Shown here: positions 27,249-36,098 of the stretch, in pieces
Layout of the letters: every line of letters begins with the position of its first letter
Position numbering within the stretch: position 1 is the first letter of the stretch
Assembly (NCBI RefSeq): GCF_018918055.1
Contig: NZ_JAHLPS010000011.1
Span: 1 to 44,558 of the forward strand
Reading direction: 5' to 3'
DNA: 44,558 bases
Source of the DNA: Caproiciproducens sp. MSJ-32
GTDB lineage: Bacteria; Bacillota; Clostridia; Clostridiales; Clostridiaceae
Position numbers and translations under genes: made by a program
Notes under the pieces: model-generated
The model's input: only the letters and a program-made list of their open reading frames with translations
Database searches by the model: none
What the model was told of the DNA's origin: nothing

Positions 27249-27275
27249 CAAAATGCAATACTAGGAGGAAAGCAA

Positions 27276-27830
27276 ATGAGAATAATAGCAGGTAAAGCAA
27301 GAGGAAAAAAATTACTTTCTCCTGAAACTTTAGAAACTAGACCAACTTTAGATAGGGTTAAGGAAGCTATGTTTAGCATGATTCAAGGCTATATACCGGA
27401 TGCATTAGTAGTTGATGTTTTTGCAGGAACTGGCAGCCTTGGATTAGAAGCTGCAAGCAGAGGGGCTAAGGAAGTGTATTTGGTTGATAAGAGCAGCACA
27501 ACTTTTCCTATCCTTAAAAAAAATATAGAAAGCTTAAAGTTTCAAGACTTTTGTACAGCCTTAAATATGGATGCCTATGAAGCCCTTAGGAAATTAAATA
27601 AGTTAGGTAAGGTATTTAATATCATATTTATTGATCCTCCTTATTGTAAAGATATGATTCCTGAGGCAATGAAAATAATAGAAGAAAACAATATGTTAGA
27701 TGAAAATGGAATAATAGTTACTAAAATAGATTCTATAGAAGAAATATTCGAAGGATACAATAAAATAAGACTATTAAAAAGTAGAAAATATGGAAATACA
27801 ACAGTGTGTTTGTATAAATATGAAGGGTAA
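27276..27830 (+). CDS. rsmD: 16S rRNA (guanine(966)-N(2))-methyltransferase RsmD
   Basis: Methylates G966 in 16S rRNA. The 184-residue product begins [13 protein letters not shown] and has [17 protein letters not shown], the SAM-binding [20 protein letters not shown] and the catalytic FIDPPY (in place of NPPY, as is common in this family). AGGAGG precedes the start. coaD follows after 14 bases, the usual pairing in Firmicutes. Confidence 0.96.
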   Translation: MRIIAGKARGKKLLSPETLETRPTLDRVKEAMFSMIQGYIPDALVVDVFAGTGSLGLEAASRGAKEVYLVDKSSTTFPILKKNIESLKFQDFCTALNMDAYEALRKLNKLGKVFNIIFIDPPYCKDMIPEAMKIIEENNMLDENGIIVTKIDSIEEIFEGYNKIRLLKSRKYGNTTVCLYKYEG

Positions 27831-27844
27831 TCAAGGAGAAAGAA

Positions 27845-28318
27845 ATGAACATAGCAGTTTATCCGGGAAGTTTTGATCCAATAACAAATGGACATTTAGA
27901 TATAATAACTAGAGCAGCTAAAATTTATGATAAACTTATAGTAGCAGTTTTAGTAAATGTAGATAAGAAATGTTTATTTACTATTGAAGAAAGAGTTAAT
28001 TTAATAAAAAAAGTTACTAAGGATTTAAAAAATGTAGAAGTCTTAGGATTTGATGGTCTTTTAGTAGATTTTGCAAAGATGCATAATTCAAAGGTGATAC
28101 TAAAGGGGTTACGAACAGTAGCAGATTTTGAGTATGAATTCCAAATGTCCCTTATGAATTCTAAACTTAACCCAGATATAGAAACTGTTTTTATGATGAC
28201 TTCGTCTGCATATTCTTATGTTAGTTCATCAGCAGTAAAGCAGGTAGCTAAATTTGGTGGAAGTATTGAAGGACTTGTTCCTGAAGAATTAATTGATGAA
28301 ATTAAAAATAAATTTTAA
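27845..28318 (+). CDS. coaD: Pantetheine-phosphate adenylyltransferase
   Basis: Fourth step of coenzyme A synthesis, forming dephospho-CoA from 4'-phosphopantetheine and ATP. The 157-residue product has [16 protein letters not shown] (with the T/HxGH nucleotidyl-transfer motif), [15 protein letters not shown] and [17 protein letters not shown], all typical of the family. Start ATG 27845 follows AAGGAG. coaBC of the same pathway lies about 17 kb upstream in this window. Confidence 0.98.
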   Translation: MNIAVYPGSFDPITNGHLDIITRAAKIYDKLIVAVLVNVDKKCLFTIEERVNLIKKVTKDLKNVEVLGFDGLLVDFAKMHNSKVILKGLRTVADFEYEFQMSLMNSKLNPDIETVFMMTSSAYSYVSSSAVKQVAKFGGSIEGLVPEELIDEIKNKF

Positions 28319-28344
28319 AAGGAGAATAAATCGAGGGGGAAAAT

Positions 28345-28881
28345 ATGGAGAAAGTAGAGGATAATATAATAGAATTATTAGAATATTTGGGAGAATTAAT
28401 AGAAAGTTCACCAAAGGTACCTATTACAGGTAAAGCTATAGTAGATAAAAAAGAATTTTTAGAAGTAATTGATCAAATAATTAATACTTTACCGGATCAA
28501 TTAAAAAAAGCAGAATGGGTAATGAATGAAAAAGATAGAATATTGCAAGATGCTCAGAAAGAATATGACAATATAAGAAGAGAAACATTAGAAATGATGA
28601 AGAGGAATGTTGAAAATCATGATATTGTTAAAGAAGCCAAAGCTAGAGCAAATGAAATAATTGCCTTAGCTCAAAGAGATGCTAAGGCAATCAGATTAGG
28701 TTCTAGAGAATATTCAACAGAAATACTATCACAAATAGATAGAGAAATAGAAGAACAAAGGGCTATTTTAATTAAAAATATGCAGGAAGCTTTTGAAATT
28801 GCAGCAAAAGAAATTGATAAAAATTTAAGTGCTACTGGTTCAAGAATTAAAGAAAATATAGCCGAGTTAAGAGAAATGTAA
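28345..28881 (+). CDS. Helical coiled-coil protein of unknown function following coaD
   Basis: A 178-residue protein, almost all charged helix. Residues from about 65 to 175 form heptad-like stretches (KAEWVMNEKDRILQDAQKEY, EAKARANEIIALAQRDAKAI, REIEEQRAILIKNMQEAFEI) reminiscent of V/F-type ATPase stalk subunits or DivIVA-like proteins, which is why relatives are often labelled ATPase; no nucleotide-binding motif is visible. No signal peptide or membrane helix. GGGGG(A) precedes ATG 28345, 26 bases after coaD, so it is co-transcribed. Its end overlaps the convergent ylbJ by 15 bases. A function cannot be given. Confidence 0.8.
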   Translation: MEKVEDNIIELLEYLGELIESSPKVPITGKAIVDKKEFLEVIDQIINTLPDQLKKAEWVMNEKDRILQDAQKEYDNIRRETLEMMKRNVENHDIVKEAKARANEIIALAQRDAKAIRLGSREYSTEILSQIDREIEEQRAILIKNMQEAFEIAAKEIDKNLSATGSRIKENIAELREM

Positions 28882-30051
28882 TCTTTTATGTTTTTTATAT
28901 AGTATTTGATATATTAAACTAAAAATAAGTAAAGCTAATAAAATGCCATTTAGTTTATAAATTTTCACTAGTATTTGCCCTCTTGAATAATATATTGAAG
29001 AAGTATTAATAGAGTTTAAAAAAATTGAGGCAAAGATAAAAGTAATAAAAAAGCTTAATATTCCTTGTAAAAATTTATAGAATACATATTTTTTAATATT
29101 AGGCTTGCAATGACTTGTTAGTGAAGACACTTGTCCAATTACTGATAAACCTGAAAAAGATAATATGGCACTTATCATGCTTAGCTTTAATATAATGGAA
29201 ATTTCAGAATCAGCAATTAATTTAGCTCCGTTAGTAAACTCCATGGTTCCTAAAAATAAATTATAGAGAAACTGTGATGGTAAATTAAATAAATTTTCAA
29301 TCCTACTAAAAGCAATACTTACTATGGTATTGCTTTTTATAATATTAATAATCACAGAAAAAATAATTACAAAGGCACCTACGTTTATAGTAGTAGCTAC
29401 TGAGTTTTCAACTGCATTTTTTAAATTTGTTCCAAAGCTATTATTCGCAAAAATATTTTTGATTTTACGATTTTTTATATGGGTTGATTTTCTTCTTGTC
29501 AGTAAACCGATTAATATTACAGACAAATAGTTTGCAATTAGTAATAGGTATCCAAATTTAATATTATTTAAAATAGCAATTGAGATAGAGCCTAAGATGA
29601 AAATAGGTCCGGCATTGGAGGCTATATTTAATAATCTTTCATATTCTTTTTTATCTATGTAGTTAAGTTCATAAATTTCAGAGGCATACTTTGCGCCTAA
29701 AGGATATCCACAAATAAAGCTTGCAGCTAAGGGGAAGGAGCAATTATTTGAAAGTTTTAGTGGTCTGCATATTAGTGGACCTAGCAGTTTTGAGTAAAGT
29801 TCTATTCCATCATAATATATTAATAAATTGCATATTACAGAGAAAGGGAATATTGTTGGAACTATTGCAGTTATAACTAGTTTTACTCCATCAACTGCTG
29901 ATTTTATATTTGAAGCTAAATTCATAACAAATAATATTATAAAAAAAGTAATAAAAATAGATATTATATAATTCTTCTTTACATTTAATAATTTTAGTAA
30001 TAAAAAAATGAGACAAAAAATAAAAAGACAGAGAATATAAATACTAAACAT
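28867..30051 (-). CDS. ylbJ: Sporulation integral membrane protein YlbJ
   Basis: YlbJ is a polytopic membrane protein needed for efficient spore formation in Bacillus subtilis, where it belongs to the sigma-E regulon. The 394-residue product has about eight hydrophobic segments, and the family landmarks IVPTIFPFSVICNLL, AASFICGYPLGAKYASE and GTMEFTNGAK, which resemble the nucleoside-transporter-like gate domain. AGGAGG lies 6-7 bases before the ATG on the minus strand. It follows tmcAL by 46 bases. Its last 15 bases overlap the end of the convergent gene. The transported substrate is not known. Confidence 0.93.
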   Translation of the reverse strand: MFSIYILCLFIFCLIFLLLKLLNVKKNYIISIFITFFIILFVMNLASNIKSAVDGVKLVITAIVPTIFPFSVICNLLIYYDGIELYSKLLGPLICRPLKLSNNCSFPLAASFICGYPLGAKYASEIYELNYIDKKEYERLLNIASNAGPIFILGSISIAILNNIKFGYLLLIANYLSVILIGLLTRRKSTHIKNRKIKNIFANNSFGTNLKNAVENSVATTINVGAFVIIFSVIINIIKSNTIVSIAFSRIENLFNLPSQFLYNLFLGTMEFTNGAKLIADSEISIILKLSMISAILSFSGLSVIGQVSSLTSHCKPNIKKYVFYKFLQGILSFFITFIFASIFLNSINTSSIYYSRGQILVKIYKLNGILLALLIFSLIYQILYKKHKRLHFS

Positions 30052-30097
30052 AAAACAACCTCCTATATAGTATTTATATGCACATGTCTTTTTTATA

Positions 30098-31303
30098 TTA
30101 ATCTTTTATAATCGGAGAATTTAAAAAATCACTCAACGGATTTAAAGAGTTGTTTAAAATAGAGTATGCCTTTGTTGCATTAATATCTAAATTTAAAAGA
30201 GGATTGATATTTTTTTTAGAAATCTTTGTTATAATTGGTATTTGAGAATTCTTTTTCATTTCTTTAAGAATTTTTTTCCCTTTTCCATTAAAGGCAAGAA
30301 CTCGGGCATAAAGATTTTTTTCGTCTAATAGTTCTTTATAATTGTAAGAATCAAAAGAAAGAAAAATTTGAGTTAACAACCTTGAAATTTTAGTATAAGT
30401 ATATCTTTTGCTTTTTATTTTTAATATAAAATCCTCAAAAGAAATACTTGAATATATTTCTTTTAATATTTTATTATCTAATCCTTCTTTTATTTCTTGT
30501 AGATTATTAAAGTTTATATTATTACTTAATATCCTATATTTTATGTATTTATACATGTCTTTTTCAAATACAAAGTTATAATTACTATTTTTTAAATCTT
30601 TCAAATAATTTATAGTTGCAGCAGGAAGATAATTATTTAACTCATCCAGATTTTTATTATTTTTAAGAAATTCTCTGATGCTTGTTGCAGAAGAAAAATT
30701 AGAACTTAACTCTTTGTCATTGTAGTTAGAACCTTGTCTTTTTAAGGTTAAAGGAGTAATATTACTATTTAATCTAATCAATGCCTTAATATATTCTATT
30801 CCTAAAATATTATTAGAGCTTTTTAATATATCTTTCAAATTATCCTCTTTTAAAAATTTATTGATAGATAGTTCTCTTGCTTTTGCATAAGTTAGACCTG
30901 AATCTAAGTTATTCTTTATTTCAAGCTTAAATTCTTCACTTTCATTTGTTAAAAAATTAGCAATTAATTTCAACTTTTCTATATCTCCACATTCACTACC
31001 AAAGAAAATATTATTAACTACGCCAATAGAGTGAAGTATTGATACTGAACCCTTTGCAAAAAATTCTGCGGAAGATACGGAATAATAACATGGCAATTCG
31101 AGGACTAAATCAACTCCGTTTAAGATTGCAATTTCAGCCCTCTTATATTTATCTATAATTGCTGGACCACCCCTTTGAACGAAGTTGCCGCTCATAACAC
31201 AAACGATAGCATCTGAATTTGTAGTTTTTATTGCACTTTTTAAGTGATATAAATGACCTTTATGAAAAGGATTATATTCAGTAATAATTCCAGTAATATT
31301 CAT
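30098..31303 (-). CDS. tmcAL: tRNA(Met) cytidine acetate ligase TmcAL (YlbM)
   Basis: Uses ATP and acetate to acetylate the wobble cytidine of elongator tRNA-Met. The 401-residue product has the nucleotidyltransferase fold at the N-terminus: ITEYNPFHKGHLYHL (HxGH motif), CVMSGNFVQRGGPAI, and DLVLELPCYYSVSSAEFFAKG; later EYIKAL and TLKRQGSNYNDKEL. AGGAGGT precedes the ATG on the minus strand. It reads divergently from pta; using acetate as a substrate next to acetate-kinase genes is suggestive but may be coincidence. Confidence 0.93.
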   Translation of the reverse strand: MNITGIITEYNPFHKGHLYHLKSAIKTTNSDAIVCVMSGNFVQRGGPAIIDKYKRAEIAILNGVDLVLELPCYYSVSSAEFFAKGSVSILHSIGVVNNIFFGSECGDIEKLKLIANFLTNESEEFKLEIKNNLDSGLTYAKARELSINKFLKEDNLKDILKSSNNILGIEYIKALIRLNSNITPLTLKRQGSNYNDKELSSNFSSATSIREFLKNNKNLDELNNYLPAATINYLKDLKNSNYNFVFEKDMYKYIKYRILSNNINFNNLQEIKEGLDNKILKEIYSSISFEDFILKIKSKRYTYTKISRLLTQIFLSFDSYNYKELLDEKNLYARVLAFNGKGKKILKEMKKNSQIPIITKISKKNINPLLNLDINATKAYSILNNSLNPLSDFLNSPIIKD

Positions 31304-31443
31304 AAATTACCTCCTTTAGGGAATTATTAATATTATAGCATAAAATCTATTTAATATGAAAAAATATACAAAAGAATAGTATAAATTTTAACGTTGTCTG
31401 AAAATTAGAAATATAAAGAAATATAGAAATAGAGAACTTTAGG

Positions 31444-31473
31444 TTGAAAAGTATAGCAAGATAGGAGTATATT
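31444..31473 (+). promoter_or_regulatory. Candidate promoter of pta-ackA
   Basis: TTGAAA (31444-31449), an 18-base spacer and TATATT (31468-31473), 45 bases before pta. The divergent gap 31304-31518 shows no other clear element. Confidence 0.4.
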
Positions 31474-31518
31474 AGTATATGGAGTAAAGTTCGTATCTTT
31501 TTGAAAGGAGTTTTTATT

Positions 31519-32520
31519 ATGGAACTTATGAATAAATTATGGGAGTCAGCAAAAGCTGACAAAAAAAGAATAGTTCTTCCAGAAGGCGATGAGGAAAGAA
31601 CATTAAAAGCAGCGGAAAAAATTAACAATCTGAGTTTAGCTTATCCAGTTTTAGTTGGAAATATTGATGAGATAAAGAGAAAAGCTGAAAATTTAGGAGT
31701 GAATATAGAAGGAATTGAAATTATTGATCCTAATACTTCAGAAAAACTAGAAGAATATGTTAATAAGTTCTATGAGTTAAGAAAAAATAAGGGAATGACT
31801 CTAGAAAAAGCAAATCAAATAGTAAGAGACCCATTATATTTTGGAACAATGATGGTTAAATTAGATGATGCAGATGGAATGGTTTCAGGAGCGGTTCATA
31901 CTACTGGTGATTTATTAAGACCAGGCTTACAAATAGTTAAAACAGCACCAGGAGTTTCAGTAGTTTCAAGTTTCTTCATTATGATGGTGCCTAATGCAAA
32001 ATATGGAGAAGAAGGTATGTTATTATTCTCAGACTGTGCTGTAAATCCAAATCCAACAGCAGAACAATTAGCTGCTATTGCAATAGCAACAGCAGATACA
32101 GCAAAAAATCTATGCGGAATAGAACCAAGAGTAGCAATGTTGTCTTACTCAACAATGGGAAGTGCTAATGGAGAATTAGTAGAAAAAGTAAGAAAGGCAA
32201 CAGAAATTGCTAAGGAATTAAGACCAGACTTACTAATTGATGGTGAATTACAATTAGATGCAGCTATTGTTGAAAGTGTAGCGGCACAAAAAGCACCAAA
32301 CAGTAAAGTTGCTGGTAAAGCTAATGTTTTAATTTTCCCTGATTTACAAAGTGGAAATATAGGATATAAATTAGTTCAAAGATTTGCAAATGCAGAAGCT
32401 ATTGGACCTATGTGTCAAGGTTTTGCTAAGCCGATAAATGATTTATCAAGAGGATGCAGTGTTGACGATATAGTTAATGTAGTTGCATTGACAGCTGTTC
32501 AAGCACAATCAATAAAATAA
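31519..32520 (+). CDS. pta: Phosphate acetyltransferase
   Basis: Converts acetyl-CoA and phosphate to acetyl phosphate, first step of energy-yielding acetate production. The 333-residue product is the short, single-domain form: RIVLPEGDEERTLKAAE, DADGMVSGAVHTTGDLLRPGLQ, FSDCAVNPNPTAEQLA, and SYSTMGSANGE are the family blocks. An in-frame TTG at 31501 is rejected because AAAGGAG (31504-31510) follows it; ATG 31519 is 8 bases on. ackA comes 20 bases later. pta-ackA form an operon in most clostridia. Confidence 0.98.
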   Translation: MELMNKLWESAKADKKRIVLPEGDEERTLKAAEKINNLSLAYPVLVGNIDEIKRKAENLGVNIEGIEIIDPNTSEKLEEYVNKFYELRKNKGMTLEKANQIVRDPLYFGTMMVKLDDADGMVSGAVHTTGDLLRPGLQIVKTAPGVSVVSSFFIMMVPNAKYGEEGMLLFSDCAVNPNPTAEQLAAIAIATADTAKNLCGIEPRVAMLSYSTMGSANGELVEKVRKATEIAKELRPDLLIDGELQLDAAIVESVAAQKAPNSKVAGKANVLIFPDLQSGNIGYKLVQRFANAEAIGPMCQGFAKPINDLSRGCSVDDIVNVVALTAVQAQSIK

Positions 32521-32540
32521 TAAGCTTTGGAGGATTATAA

Positions 32541-33740
32541 ATGAAGGTATTAGTTATTAATTGTGGAAGTTCATCACTTAAGTATCAATTAATCGATATG
32601 AATACTGAAGAAGCAATTGCTCAAGGATTAGTAGAAAGAATTGGAATTGAAGGTTCAGTATTAACTCAAAAGGTTGAAGGCAGAGAAAAATACATAATAA
32701 AACAACCTATGAAGGATCATAAAGCAGCTATTCAATTAGTATTAGGAGCTTTAATAGATAAAGAAAATGGTGTAATATCATCAATGGACGAAATATCAGC
32801 AGTTGGACATAGAGTAGTTCATGGTGGAGAAAAATTCAAATCATCTGTTGTAATAAACGAAGAAGTTAAAAACTATATAAGAGAATGCTTTAGATTAGCA
32901 CCATTACACAATCCAGCAAATATGATTGGTATTGAAGCTTGTGAAGAGCTAATGCCAAATACTCCAATGGTAGCAGTATTCGATAATGCATTTCATTCAA
33001 CAATGCCAGAAAAAGCATATTTATATGCATTGCCATATGAATTATATACTAAGCATGGAATAAGAAAATATGGTTTCCATGGAACTTCTCATAAATATGT
33101 TTCTCAAAAAGCAGCTGAATTAATGGGAAAAGACATTAAAGATTTAAAAATAATTACTTGTCATTTAGGAAATGGTTCAAGCATAACAGCTGTAAAGGGT
33201 GGAGTTTCTGTAGAGACATCAATGGGCTTCACACCTCTTGAAGGGTTAGCTATGGGAACAAGATCTGGTAATATAGATCCAGCTATAATACCATTTTTAA
33301 TGAAAGAAGAAGGATTATCAATTGAAGAAATTGATAACTTATTAAATAAGAAGTCAGGAGTTTTAGGTATATCAGGAATCAGCTCAGACTTTAGGGATAT
33401 AGAAGATGCTGCCTTTAAAGAAGGAGTTCATAGAGCACAACTTGCTTTAGATATATTTGAATATAAAGTAAAACAAACTATTGGTGCATATGCAGCTATT
33501 ATGGGCGGTGTTGATGCAATTGTATTTACTGCTGGTGTAGGTGAAAATGGTCCAGAAACAAGAGAAGGAATTTTAAAGGGATTAGAATTTTTAGGTGTTG
33601 AAATAGATACAGAAAAAAATAAGGTAAGAGGAAAAGTTAGGGAAATATCAAAAGAAGGTTCAAAGGTAAAAGCTTTTGTTATTCCAACTAATGAAGAATT
33701 AGTTATAGCAAGAGATACTGTTGAATTAATAAGCAAGTAG
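32541..33740 (+). CDS. ackA: Acetate kinase
   Basis: Makes ATP and acetate from acetyl phosphate, a main ATP source for fermenting clostridia. The 399-residue product has [55 protein letters not shown] and [14 protein letters not shown] [10 protein letters not shown], the ASKHA phosphotransferase motifs. TTTGGAGGA precedes the start. The gene ends the pta-ackA operon; a terminator follows. Confidence 0.98.
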   Translation: MKVLVINCGSSSLKYQLIDMNTEEAIAQGLVERIGIEGSVLTQKVEGREKYIIKQPMKDHKAAIQLVLGALIDKENGVISSMDEISAVGHRVVHGGEKFKSSVVINEEVKNYIRECFRLAPLHNPANMIGIEACEELMPNTPMVAVFDNAFHSTMPEKAYLYALPYELYTKHGIRKYGFHGTSHKYVSQKAAELMGKDIKDLKIITCHLGNGSSITAVKGGVSVETSMGFTPLEGLAMGTRSGNIDPAIIPFLMKEEGLSIEEIDNLLNKKSGVLGISGISSDFRDIEDAAFKEGVHRAQLALDIFEYKVKQTIGAYAAIMGGVDAIVFTAGVGENGPETREGILKGLEFLGVEIDTEKNKVRGKVREISKEGSKVKAFVIPTNEELVIARDTVELISK

Positions 33741-33749
33741 AAGTAATTA

Positions 33750-33822
33750 TAAAGTGCATTTTTATTAGTTTAAGCAATTTATAACAAATTGCTTGACTTT
33801 TAATCATGCGCTTTATATAATA
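33750..33822 (+). terminator. Nested terminator after ackA
   Basis: Inner stem AAGCAATTT (33772-33780), loop ATAAC, AAATTGCTT (33786-33794), followed by GACTTTT. An outer pairing ATAAAGTGCA with TGCGCTTTAT (one mismatch) encloses it. The right side of the inner stem overlaps the next promoter. Confidence 0.75.
33793..33821 (+). promoter_or_regulatory. Strong sigma-A promoter for yceD-rpmF
   Basis: TTGACT (33793-33798), exact 17-base spacer and perfect TATAAT (33816-33821). The -35 box starts within the last two bases of the ackA terminator stem. Predicted start of transcription is near 33828, giving a leader of about 110 bases. Confidence 0.75.
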
Positions 33823-33851
33823 AATTGTGTTTATTCAGCAAATTTTTATCT

Positions 33852-33930
33852 AAGGAGTGAAAAAAGCTCTGCTTTAAATTATGTTTTAATTTTTTATAAA
33901 GTTAAATCATAATAAACAAAATTTAGAGCT
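33852..33930 (+). promoter_or_regulatory. yceD leader: distant Shine-Dalgarno and bridging hairpin
   Basis: A clear AAGGAG (33852-33857) lies 80 bases before the yceD ATG, while no such site is close to it. Between them AGCTCT (33865-33870) pairs with AGAGCT (33925-33930), extended by AAATT/AATTT after a 5-base bulge. Folding would leave 14 bases between the site and the start codon. Inferred, not shown. Confidence 0.35.
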
Positions 33931-33937
33931 AATACAT

Positions 33938-34447
33938 ATGATTATAGAATTTTCAGATTTAGTCTCAGCTAAAAGCAGAAAAAAAGAAATTAACCTAGCA
34001 TATGAATTATCATCATTTGTTTTTGATGGAGAAGAAATTAAGTTTGTTGATCCTGTAAATGTAGTTGGAGAAATTACTTCTGTTAGTGATGTTTTAACTC
34101 TTAAAGCTTCCATAAAAACAAAATTACAATTAAATTGTTCAAGATGCCTAGAGGCCTTTATCTATCCAATAGATATTGATATAGAAGAAAGGTTTACAAA
34201 TAATGAGGAACTTCAAAAAGAAGACGAAATTATTTTTGTAGACAGCAATACATTAGATATTGCAGAAGTAGTTGAAAATATAATTGTTTCAACCTTACCT
34301 ATTAAGAGACTTTGTACAGACAATTGTAAAGGACTTTGCCAAAAATGTGGTAAAAATCTTAACGAAGATTCTTGTCAATGTGAGTCAAATGATGTAGACT
34401 TAAGAATGGCAAAGTTACAAGAGTTGTTTGCTAATAAGGAGGTGTAG
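33938..34447 (+). CDS. YceD/DUF177 family protein, ribosome-linked
   Basis: DUF177 proteins are found next to rpmF in most bacteria and are thought to act in 23S rRNA accumulation or maturation. The 169-residue product starts MIIEFSDL and has LQLNCSRCLEAF in the middle and a C-terminal LCTDNCKGLCQKCGKNLNEDSCQC block: two cysteine pairs near 67-70 and several around 127-150, probably binding zinc. The start has no nearby ribosome binding site, and no in-frame start codon exists back to the stop at 33887, so ATG 33938 is forced. rpmF starts 2 bases after its stop. Confidence 0.9.
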   Translation: MIIEFSDLVSAKSRKKEINLAYELSSFVFDGEEIKFVDPVNVVGEITSVSDVLTLKASIKTKLQLNCSRCLEAFIYPIDIDIEERFTNNEELQKEDEIIFVDSNTLDIAEVVENIIVSTLPIKRLCTDNCKGLCQKCGKNLNEDSCQCESNDVDLRMAKLQELFANKEV

Positions 34448-34449
34448 TA

Positions 34450-34635
34450 ATGGGAAATCCTGCTAGAAAAACATATAGAGCAAAGAGAAATTCAAGAAGA
34501 GCTCAAACTTTCAAAGCGAGCTTACCTGGTATAGTTGAATGCCCACAATGTCATGAAATGAAATTAGCTCACAGAGTTTGCAAAAATTGTGGCTTCTATA
34601 ATGGTAAAGAAGTAGTTGCTTCATCAGAAGAATAA
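34450..34635 (+). CDS. rpmF: 50S ribosomal protein L32
   Basis: Ribosomal large-subunit protein. The 61-residue product has the basic N-terminal tail (RKTYRAKRNSRRAQ) and a zinc ribbon CPQC-x9-CKNC, the zinc-binding form of L32. The ribosome binding site AAGGAGG lies inside the end of yceD, so translation is coupled. A terminator follows. Confidence 0.98.
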   Translation: MGNPARKTYRAKRNSRRAQTFKASLPGIVECPQCHEMKLAHRVCKNCGFYNGKEVVASSEE

Positions 34636-34662
34636 AGAAAGTCATTAGACTTTCTTTTCTTT
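34634..34662 (+). terminator. Terminator after rpmF
   Basis: AAAGAAAGTC (34634-34643), loop ATTA, GACTTTCTTT (34648-34657), then TCTTT. It overlaps the rpmF stop region; some read-through into plsX, 30 bases on, is possible as no good promoter is seen between. Confidence 0.8.
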
Positions 34663-34688
34663 ATATATAAGCAAAGGGGCGAATTTAT

Positions 34689-35690
34689 ATGAAAATAGCT
34701 ATTGACGGCATGGGCGGAGATAATGCACCTCAAGCTGTGGTAGAGGGTGTTATAAGCGCTTTAAAAGAATACAAAGGAATAGAATACTATATAACAGGTC
34801 CTAAAGAAAAAATAGAAGAAGAACTAAATAAATATGAATACGATAAAAATTTAGTAAAAATTATAGACGCAAGAGAAGTAGTTTCTACTAATGAGCATCC
34901 TGTAATGGCATTAAAGAAAAAGAAAGATTCGAGCATATACAAAGCATTGAAATTAGTAAAAGATAAGGAATGTGATGCTATAATTTCTGCTGGAAGTACA
35001 GGAGCATTTTTAGCAGGCTGCACATTGGTTGTAGGAAGAATTAAAGGTATTGAGCGACCTGCTTTAGCACCTATTATGCCTGGAAAAAATGGGCATTTTA
35101 TGATAATAGATGCTGGAGCTAATGTTGATTGCAAACCAAACTATCTGCTTCAATTTGCTAAGATGGGAAAGGTTTACTTTAAAGAAGTAATGAAAAAAGA
35201 TAACCCATCTATTGGTCTTGTAAACATTGGAGAAGAAGAAGAAAAGGGAAATGAATTAACAAAAAACGTATATAAATTACTCAAGGAAGAAAAAAATCTT
35301 AATTTTGTGGGAAACATAGAACCTAGAGAAACTTCTAAAGGTGATGTTGACGTTTTAGTTTGTGATGGTTTTGTAGGCAATACTTTATTAAAAATGTACG
35401 AAGGTGTTGCTATGAATCTGCTAAAAATCATTAAAGAAGAAATTATGTCTTCAGGATTAAGTGGTAAACTTGGAGCTATATTATTAAAGCCTGTTTTTAC
35501 TAGTATAAAAAAGAAATTTGATTATACTGAAGTAGGCGGGGCGCCTTTCCTAGGTGTTGATGGAATATGTATTAAAGCTCATGGAAGCTCTGATGGAAAA
35601 GCATTTAAAAATGCTATTAATCAAACAAAGAAATTTTACGATAACAATGTGTTAGAAAAGATTAAAATAGAGCTTCAAAATAATATGTAA
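34689..35690 (+). CDS. plsX: Phosphate acyltransferase PlsX
   Basis: Makes acyl phosphate from acyl-ACP for phospholipid synthesis. The 333-residue product has [12 protein letters not shown] at the N-terminus, [39 protein letters not shown] [27 protein letters not shown] and [28 protein letters not shown] precedes the ATG. In Bacillus it is preceded by fapR and followed by fabD-fabG; here none of these is present and acpP follows after 76 bases. Confidence 0.97.
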   Translation: MKIAIDGMGGDNAPQAVVEGVISALKEYKGIEYYITGPKEKIEEELNKYEYDKNLVKIIDAREVVSTNEHPVMALKKKKDSSIYKALKLVKDKECDAIISAGSTGAFLAGCTLVVGRIKGIERPALAPIMPGKNGHFMIIDAGANVDCKPNYLLQFAKMGKVYFKEVMKKDNPSIGLVNIGEEEEKGNELTKNVYKLLKEEKNLNFVGNIEPRETSKGDVDVLVCDGFVGNTLLKMYEGVAMNLLKIIKEEIMSSGLSGKLGAILLKPVFTSIKKKFDYTEVGGAPFLGVDGICIKAHGSSDGKAFKNAINQTKKFYDNNVLEKIKIELQNNM

Positions 35691-35708
35691 TAAATACAAA
35701 TATTCATA

Positions 35709-35737
35709 TTGACTAGATAAATATTATATAATATTAT
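35709..35737 (+). promoter_or_regulatory. Promoter of acpP
   Basis: TTGACT (35709-35714), 17-base spacer, TATTAT (35732-35737). It lies 30 bases before acpP and suits a highly expressed gene. Confidence 0.6.
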
Positions 35738-35766
35738 CTAAATGAAGTGTCTAGGAGGTGAATAAT

Positions 35767-35997
35767 ATGTTTGAGAAGGTTAGAGAAATAATAGCAGATA
35801 AATTAAGTATTAATGAAGATGATATAACTATGGAATCTTCTTTTGTTGATGATTTAAACGCTGATTCATTAGATCTTGTTGAGCTTATGATGGCTTTAGA
35901 AGACGAATTAAATACTGAAATCCCTGACGAAGATGCTGAAGGCTTTAAAACAGTTGGAGATGTAGTAGAATATTTAAGAAATCATGTTGAAGAATAG
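35767..35997 (+). CDS. acpP: Acyl carrier protein
   Basis: Carries growing acyl chains on a 4'-phosphopantetheine arm. The 76-residue acidic product has the attachment motif [15 protein letters not shown] with the serine of DSL (about S36), helix II following it, and the [21 protein letters not shown]-terminal half. An in-frame GTG at 35758 is part of the AGGAGGTG ribosome binding site, so ATG 35767 is the start. Closed by its own terminator. Confidence 0.97.
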   Translation: MFEKVREIIADKLSINEDDITMESSFVDDLNADSLDLVELMMALEDELNTEIPDEDAEGFKTVGDVVEYLRNHVEE

Positions 35998-35999
35998 TG

Positions 36000-36027
36000 A
36001 AATCCCGCAAATATGCGGGATTTTTAT
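36000..36027 (+). terminator. Terminator after acpP
   Basis: AAATCCCGC (36000-36008), loop AAATAT, GCGGGATTT (36015-36023), then T-rich. GC-rich, strong. Confidence 0.93.
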
Positions 36028-36043
36028 TAAGAATATCAAAACT

Positions 36044-36098
36044 AGTTTATTCTTGAATTTGTTCAGATTATTAAAGCAAGTTGAAGAATAAACTTCAA
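36044..36098 (+). promoter_or_regulatory. Two competing hairpins in the rnc leader
   Basis: AGTTTATTCTT (36044-36054) is fully complementary to AAGAATAAACT (36084-36094), and alternatively TTGAAG (36081-36086) pairs with CTTCAA (36093-36098), whose last bases are the first bases of the ribosome binding site AAGGAG (36097-36102). Confidence 0.4.

Noticed and set aside
31304..31518. Regulatory RNA between tmcAL and pta
   Set aside because: No stable stem was found; a simple divergent promoter region explains it.
33857..33877. Six-codon frame GTG...TAA after AAGGAG in the yceD leader, as a leader peptide
   Set aside because: Its start overlaps the ribosome binding site itself, so it could not be translated from it.
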